Origin: Candidatus Kuenenia stuttgartensis
GTDB taxonomy: Bacteria; Planctomycetota; Planctomycetia; Pirellulales; UBA1268
DNA: 10,617 nt
NCBI GenBank assembly: GCA_945876515.1
Contig: CAMCPF010000064.1
Coordinates: forward strand, 1-10,617
Direction: 5' to 3'
Shown here: piece by piece, positions 6,204-10,617 of the stretch
Position numbering within the stretch: position 1 is the first letter of the stretch
How the letters are laid out: every line of letters starts with the position of its first letter
Made by a program: the position numbers and the translations under genes
Notes under the pieces: model-generated
Database searches by the model: none
What the model was told of the DNA's origin: nothing
What the model saw: the letters and a program-made list of their open reading frames with translations, nothing else

Positions 6204-8296
6204 GGTGTCCGGCCTGCATCGGCCGGCAGTTCCTCCTTGGCCGGCAGCTCGTCCTGGCGGGTGGCCGGCTCCATTGGAGGCAGCTGCATCGGCCGGGCGG
6301 CGGCGCCCACCGAGTCGAACGATTGCGTGACCGGCCCACGGCTGAACACGCCCGGCCGGGAGTGGCCGTAGTCGAGGTACAGGCTCGCGTCCCGCTGCCG
6401 GGCCCGGCGATGGGCGTCGAAGTAAGCCTTGCCCGGCCAGGGACCTTCGGCGAGGAACACGCCGTTGTATTCCAGCAGCGACCCCTTGCGGTAGTGAAGC
6501 TGCGAGATCGAGCGGTTGTAGTCGACAAGCGCCCGGTAGTAGGAGCTCTCCGCCTCGGCCCGCCGCCGCTGGGCGTCGAGGAGCTGGTCGAGCGTGACGG
6601 TGTTGGCGTCGTAGGCGGCCTGGACCGCCTCCACCTGCCGCTCGGCGGCCACCCGGCGGTTGAAGTTGGTCTGGGCCAGGGCGAAGTTGGTGTCGACGTT
6701 GCGGACGGCGTCGACCAGGGCGTGCGAGGCCTCGAGTTCCTCGTCCTGGAGCCGAGCCCGCTCTCGGGCCAGCTGGAGCTGGTGGTGGCGGACCGTGGCC
6801 AGTTCGCGGCGGAAGCCGAGCGGCATCAGGAACTGGGCCCCGGCCTGCCACTCCTGGAACTGGCCGGAGAACAGGGTCGAGTAGGCGTCGGTGCCGGCGA
6901 GCGGGTCGGTGCCGTTGGCCTCGTAAGGGAAGTAGTTCTGATTCAGCAGTTCCTGGCCCATGCCGAGGAACCGCCAGCGGCCCACCATGTCGAGCCGCGG
7001 CAGGATCAGATTCTTGGCGGCGACGAGTTCGAGCTCCCGCTGCTTGATGATCCACTTCTGCCGGCGGAGCTCCGCCGAGCGGGAAAGGGCCTCGACCAGC
7101 GACTGCTGCCAGTCGAAGCTGATCCGGGCGGTGGTCGGCTCATCGGAGGGGCGGATCAGGCGGCCGTCGCTGGCCGAAATGCCCATCATGAACCGGAGCC
7201 GGTTCTCGGATCGGTAGACGTCGGTCAGGGCCTGCTCGACCTCGCTGCGGAAGAAGAAATACTGCTCGCGGGCCTGAGCCTCCTTGTCGGCCTCGCCGCC
7301 GCGGGACTGCTCGACGTAGAGGGCGTGCACCTTCCGCCAGGCCTCCAGCGCGCTGTCGCGGCCGGCCTTGCGGGCCTCGAGGTTGCGGTAGGCGAAGGAG
7401 AGCTCCCAGTAGCTCTGCTCGGTATCGCTGACCAGGTTGCGGACGCCCGCCTCGAAGTCGGCCAGCGAGATGTCGGCGTTGATCCGGGCCAGGAGCACGC
7501 CGCGGAAGTTTGGCCGGCCGTAGAGGTTGTCGAAGAAGTCCGGTCCGGCGATCCGGTTGTAGGTGGCGCCCGCCCCCTGGAGGAGCGGCTGGCTGAAGGT
7601 GAAGTCGTAGTTCGTCTGCCAAGTCGAGGGCACGCCGTCCTGCCGGATTGGCGAGTTGTTATTGTCGTAGAGCGTCTGGTTTTGGAAGCCCCAGGTCGCA
7701 CCGGTCGCTGTCCGCTTGGTGATGCCACTCGTCCAGTTGCCGGTGTCGCCGAGGAACTGCTGCTGGAAGATGAGCTCACCCACGCCGCCGATGTTCTGGG
7801 GCCGGTTCTGCCGTTCCCAGGTGAGCGAGCTCGAGAGCTGCGCGTCAAACAGCGCCAGCGCGCTCTCGACGCCGCGGAACGGGTCGGTCTCGACCACCGC
7901 GGGGTCGTAGATGGTGGGCGTCTGGGATGGGGCGGTCAAAAGCGAGACGGCCGGCTCGCCGGTCTGTGGCCGCGGGCCGCCGAAGCTGGCAAATCGGCCG
8001 CCCAGGTTGCGGAGCACCTTGCCGTTCTCAAGGGCCGTGCGGATCGCCTCCTCGAGCGACAGTTCCCAGATCTCGTCGAACGAGGGGTTGGTCAGCGTGA
8101 GCGGCTCGACCGCCCCGGCCGCCTCGTCGAGCGGCTCCTGGCAGGTGTCTGGATACTCCATCTTCTGGACGGCCCCCACGTAGTGCGAGAGGTCGCCATC
8201 CTCGAAGAAGTAGAAGGGCTGCCGTGGCGCACAGCCGGAGGCCACGAGCGTGACGCTCGTGAGGATCACCCAGGCTTGCTTGAGGATGCGGGGCAC
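6164..8296 (-). CDS. TolC-family outer-membrane efflux protein, probable lipoprotein
   Basis: This is a 710-residue protein if it starts at GTG 8296. It forms the outer-membrane channel of tripartite efflux or type I secretion. The start gives a compact signal (MPRILKQAWVILTSVTLVASGC) with ASG-C22 as lipobox, as in NodT-type members. The frame is open to TTG 8500 and includes ATG 8461, but those starts would put about 77-90 residues before the lipobox. An OEP-type opening WELSLEEAIRTALENGKVL lies at about 77-95. A spacer follows with TIYDPAVVETDPFRGVE (128-144) and QPLLQGAGATYNRIAG (236-251). The first helical repeat spans about 265-430. The second (about 490-605) includes QFLMPLGFRREL and VTLDQLLDAQRRRAEAESSY (567-586). 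An acidic, Pro-rich tail ends in PPPA. The family usually has 400-500 residues, but long versions with this spacer are, from memory, typical of planctomycetes. It reads in the same direction as the ABC ATPases 216 bases upstream. The 3' end overlaps the convergent gene by 40 bases. Confidence 0.92.
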   Translation of the reverse strand: MPRILKQAWVILTSVTLVASGCAPRQPFYFFEDGDLSHYVGAVQKMEYPDTCQEPLDEAAGAVEPLTLTNPSFDEIWELSLEEAIRTALENGKVLRNLGGRFASFGGPRPQTGEPAVSLLTAPSQTPTIYDPAVVETDPFRGVESALALFDAQLSSSLTWERQNRPQNIGGVGELIFQQQFLGDTGNWTSGITKRTATGATWGFQNQTLYDNNNSPIRQDGVPSTWQTNYDFTFSQPLLQGAGATYNRIAGPDFFDNLYGRPNFRGVLLARINADISLADFEAGVRNLVSDTEQSYWELSFAYRNLEARKAGRDSALEAWRKVHALYVEQSRGGEADKEAQAREQYFFFRSEVEQALTDVYRSENRLRFMMGISASDGRLIRPSDEPTTARISFDWQQSLVEALSRSAELRRQKWIIKQRELELVAAKNLILPRLDMVGRWRFLGMGQELLNQNYFPYEANGTDPLAGTDAYSTLFSGQFQEWQAGAQFLMPLGFRRELATVRHHQLQLARERARLQDEELEASHALVDAVRNVDTNFALAQTNFNRRVAAERQVEAVQAAYDANTVTLDQLLDAQRRRAEAESSYYRALVDYNRSISQLHYRKGSLLEYNGVFLAEGPWPGKAYFDAHRRARQRDASLYLDYGHSRPGVFSRGPVTQSFDSVGAAARPMQLPPMEPATRQDELPAKEELPADAGRTPQGPAPELLPPPA

Positions 8297-8512
8297 GGCG
8301 GGGGCACCGGCGGGGCCGGTGTTCGTGATGACTTGGTCGGACGGCAAAGTGCCGCCGCTGCGCCTCGAGGGGTTCGGCCGTCGAACGACGACCTGACCCG
8401 ATCCGGCGCCCCCCGACTCCGGATCTGCATGTGACCGCGACCCGAGGCGGAGCGGCAGCATCCGGGATATCGGACTCGACACCCCGCAAACTTGGGGCAA
8501 TCGTCAAAGTCG
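8297..8512. other. 216-base spacer upstream of the TolC-type gene
   Basis: This lies between the DppF-like stop (8513-8515) and the chosen TolC-type start. On the - strand the TolC frame stays open through all of it, so the spacer vanishes if translation starts at TTG 8500. Two TTGACG hexamers are present (8516-8511, overlapping the dppF stop, and 8507-8502), but neither is followed at 16-18 bases by a convincing -10 box. A CCCC...GGGG pair at about 8482-8497 gives only a four-base stem. No good Shine-Dalgarno site precedes GTG 8296. I see no small gene or RNA here. Confidence 0.4.
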
Positions 8513-9565
8513 TCAAGTAGTCTGTGGGACTGGAGAACTTGGGAGCCCTGGCCGCTCGACCAGGTGGCAGGCGACGGCATGGCCGGGGATGATTTCCGCG
8601 AGCCGGGGAGCGTCGCGGGTGCAGCGGTCCTCCCGGAGCGGGCAGCGGGTGTGGAAGGGGCAGCCGGAGGGCGGGTGCACCGGGCTCGGCAACTCTCCGG
8701 AGAGCACGATCCGGGCGCGGGCCCGCTCCCGGGCCGGATCGGGCAGCGGCACGGCCGAGATCAGGGCCTGGGTGTAGGGGTGGCGGGGCGTCGCGATGAG
8801 CGTCTGGGCATCGGCCTCCTCGACGATCCGGCCCAGATACATCACGGCGATCCGGTCGCTCACGTGCCGCACGGCGGCGAGGTCGTGAGCGATGAAGATC
8901 ATCGTCAGGCCGAGTTCCTCCCGCAGCCTGGCCAGCAGGTTCAGGACCTGCGCCTGGATCGAGACATCGAGCGCGCTGATCGGCTCGTCGGCCACGAGTA
9001 GCTCCGGGCCGAGGGCGAGCGCCCGGGCGATCCCGATCCGCTGCCGTTGGCCGCCCGAGAACTCATGCGGGTAGCGGCGGATGAACCTGGGATCAAGGCC
9101 GACGGTCTCCATCAGTCGCTGGACACGGTCCCGGCGATCGCGGCCCGTCGCCACGCCGAAGTTTCGCAGCGGTTCCGAAAGGATCGCCTCCACCGTCATC
9201 CGGGGATTGAGCGAGGCGAACGGATCCTGGAACACCATCTGCATCCGCTGGCGGAGGCCGTGCAGCCGGGCGTCCCAGGCCCAGCGGCCGCCCCGCCTCA
9301 CCCACCACTCGTGGATCGGCAGCCCGTCGAAGAGCACGCTGCCGGACGAGGGACGCAGCAGCTGGAGCACCGCCCGACCGGTGGTCGATTTGCCGCAGCC
9401 GCTCTCCCCCACGAGGCCGAGCGTCTGCCCGCGGCGGACGGAGAAGCTCACGCCCGCCACGGCCTGCACCGCGTCGCGGCCACCACCGAACAGACCCGTC
9501 GCGGGCAGCGGAAAGTTGACCACGAGGTCGCGAACCTCGATGAGCGGCCGGGCGTGCTCGATCAT
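8513..9565 (-). CDS. dppF: Dipeptide/oligopeptide ABC transporter ATP-binding protein, DppF/OppF-type
   Basis: This is a 350-residue cytoplasmic ATPase that would power peptide (or nickel) ABC import together with the DppD-like partner. All ABC motifs are intact: Walker A GESGCGKST (53-61), Q-loop VFQDP with Q113, signature FSGGQRQR (169-176), Walker B LLVADE (189-194), D-loop SALD (197-200) and H-loop H227. The oligopeptide-type C-terminal domain has HPYTQAL (262-268) and four cysteines, C302, C308, C315 and C333, spaced C-x5-C-x6-C-x17-C as in its partner. The stretch between Walker A and Q-loop contains an extra Trp-rich segment (HEWWVRRGGRWAWD, 85-98). ATG 9565 is chosen because it overlaps the upstream stop (ATGA), has GGAGG seven bases before it, and places IEVRDL at the usual distance; the frame extends to 9682 but that part only overlaps the upstream gene. 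Family certain; substrate (Dpp, Opp or Nik) not resolvable here. Confidence 0.93.
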   Translation of the reverse strand: MIEHARPLIEVRDLVVNFPLPATGLFGGGRDAVQAVAGVSFSVRRGQTLGLVGESGCGKSTTGRAVLQLLRPSSGSVLFDGLPIHEWWVRRGGRWAWDARLHGLRQRMQMVFQDPFASLNPRMTVEAILSEPLRNFGVATGRDRRDRVQRLMETVGLDPRFIRRYPHEFSGGQRQRIGIARALALGPELLVADEPISALDVSIQAQVLNLLARLREELGLTMIFIAHDLAAVRHVSDRIAVMYLGRIVEEADAQTLIATPRHPYTQALISAVPLPDPARERARARIVLSGELPSPVHPPSGCPFHTRCPLREDRCTRDAPRLAEIIPGHAVACHLVERPGLPSSPVPQTT

Positions 9566-10554
9566 CGTGAGGCCTCCACCTCGAAGCATTCGGCACTGTG
9601 GCTGGGTGAAACGGCGACCATCGACGGCCGCTCCTGCCGACAACGGTCGCTCGCCAGGCCGCAGCGGGGATGGAACGGGCACCCAGCCGGGAGGTGGCCG
9701 AGATCCGGCGGCAGCCCCGGGATGGCTTCAAGCCGCTCGCGGGGCGGCGTGTCGATCCGGGGCAGGCTCGCGAGCAGCCCGCGGGTGTAGGGATGGAGGG
9801 GGTTGGCGAAGACCTCGGCCGTCGTGCCCTCCTCGACGATCCGCCCGGCATACATCACCGCCACCCGGTCGGCCGTCCCCGCGACCACCCCCAGGTCATG
9901 GGTCACGAGCACCACGGCGGTGCCGAGCGACGCCTGGAGATCGGCGATGAGCTCGAGAATCTGGGCCTGGATCGTGACGTCGAGGGCCGTGGTGGGCTCG
10001 TCGGCGAACAGCACCTCGGGCCCGCAGAGCAGCGCCATCGCGATCATGACCCGCTGCCGCATCCCGCCCGAGAATTGATGGGGATACTGATCGATCCGCC
10101 GGCCGGCGTCTGGAATCCCCACCCGCTCGAGCATTGCGATCGCCGTCCGCCGGGCGGCGGCGGGCGAGGCCGCCTGGTGGACCTCGAGCACCTCGGTGAG
10201 CTGGCGGCACACGCTCAAATAGGGGTTCAGCGAGGTCATCGGATCCTGGAAGATCATCGCCAGCCGGTCGCCGCGGAGCCGCTCGAGCCCGCGGGCGGAA
10301 GTCGCCAGCAGGTCGTGGCCTCGGTAGAGGATCTGCCCCGAGGGATGGAAGGCCGGCGGCGCAGGCACTAGCCGCAGCGCGGACAGGCAGGCCACGCTCT
10401 TGCCCGACCCGCTTTCCCCCACGAGCCCCAGCGTCTCGCCGCGGCGGACCGTGAAGCTCACGCCGTCGACGGCCTTCACGACGTGGCCGTCGGTGCGGAA
10501 GAACGTCCGCAGGTCACGGACGTCGAGCACGGTGTCGGGGTCTTGGTCGCTCAT
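9562..10554 (-). CDS. dppD: Dipeptide/oligopeptide ABC transporter ATP-binding protein, DppD/OppD-type
   Basis: This is a 330-residue ATPase forming a heterodimer with the DppF-like protein next to it. The motifs are intact: Walker A GESGSGKS (46-53, followed by V as is usual in DppD), Q-loop IFQDPMTSLNP with Q103, signature FSGGMRQR (161-168), Walker B VLFADE (181-186), D-loop TALD (189-192) and H-loop H219. The C-terminal oligopeptide domain has HPYTRGLLAS (254-263) and cysteines C292, C298, C305 and C323. ATG 10554 (MSDQDPDTVLDVRDLRT) matches usual DppD starts and has GGGA just upstream. GTG 10584 is an alternative, and the frame is open to the window edge, so a longer N-terminus cannot be excluded. 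It is ATGA-coupled to the downstream gene. The permease genes normally preceding dppD would lie beyond the right edge. Confidence 0.93.
   Translation of the reverse strand: MSDQDPDTVLDVRDLRTFFRTDGHVVKAVDGVSFTVRRGETLGLVGESGSGKSVACLSALRLVPAPPAFHPSGQILYRGHDLLATSARGLERLRGDRLAMIFQDPMTSLNPYLSVCRQLTEVLEVHQAASPAAARRTAIAMLERVGIPDAGRRIDQYPHQFSGGMRQRVMIAMALLCGPEVLFADEPTTALDVTIQAQILELIADLQASLGTAVVLVTHDLGVVAGTADRVAVMYAGRIVEEGTTAEVFANPLHPYTRGLLASLPRIDTPPRERLEAIPGLPPDLGHLPAGCPFHPRCGLASDRCRQERPSMVAVSPSHSAECFEVEASR
9573..9577 (-). promoter_or_regulatory. Shine-Dalgarno site for the DppF-like gene
   Basis: GGAGG on the - strand lies seven bases before ATG 9565, within the 3' end of the DppD-like gene. It decides the start of the downstream gene against the open frame reaching 9682. 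Confidence 0.7.
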
Positions 10555-10617
10555 TCCATCCCGGACGGAACCGGATCTTGTCACGATTTTGAGTGGCTCA
10601 TCTTCCGTGGGCCGGGG

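Noticed and set aside
6050..8434. Very long open frame (794 codons) on the + strand across the TolC-type gene
   Set aside because: It lies antisense to a protein with clear TolC-family motifs. Long antisense frames are expected with strong G/C third-position bias, and its translation shows no recognisable domain.
8482..8516. Promoter or terminator after the DppF-like gene
   Set aside because: The TTGACG hexamers lack a matching -10 box, and the CCCC/GGGG stem is only four pairs with no T-run.
10581..10617. Possible C-terminus of an upstream permease (reading PGPRKMSHSKS, stop at 10583-10581, - strand)
   Set aside because: Only 11 codons are visible. Another frame also ends here (PAHGR) and the DppD frame itself is open to the edge, so no frame can be chosen.

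Overview
The window is very GC-rich and almost entirely coding. It most resembles a planctomycete (Planctomycetota, Pirellulales-like) chromosome. The evidence is the style of the TolC-type protein, the secreted proteins built of LTxxQ-like helices, and a secreted squalene-cyclase-like toroid protein. This taxonomic call comes from recalled family character, not from a database search.

Left block (+ strand, 2..6203): six genes run head to tail as one tight operon. The first is the 3' part of a long, low-complexity and coiled-coil protein that enters from the left edge. It is followed by a secreted helical protein (family I, copy 1, 1339..2139), a second secreted helical protein (family II, copy 1, 2136..3212), a secreted prenyltransferase/squalene-oxidase-repeat protein (3212..4342), then family I copy 2 (4339..5211) and family II copy 2 (5208..6203). 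All five junctions are stop/start overlaps: four of the ATGA type and one TGATG. The two-gene unit family I + family II therefore occurs twice, in the same order, on either side of the toroid gene. Copies within each family are clearly homologous by hand alignment but strongly diverged. This duplicated cassette is the most interesting content here, and I recognise no described function for it. All five complete proteins carry an export signal, so the operon seems to build something in the periplasm or at the cell envelope.

Right block (- strand, 6164..10617): reading leftwards there is a dipeptide/oligopeptide ABC transporter ATPase pair (DppD-like, then DppF-like, joined by an ATGA overlap). 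A 216-base spacer then leads into a large TolC-type outer-membrane efflux protein with a lipoprotein-like signal. The permease and solute-binding genes expected beside the ATPases are not in the window and may lie beyond the right edge.

The two blocks converge at 6164..6203, where the 3' ends of the last + strand gene and of the TolC-type gene overlap by 40 bases. A GC-rich hairpin (6154..6176) in this overlap could end transcription from both sides. No RNA genes, CRISPR arrays, insertion sequences or recognisable promoters were found.
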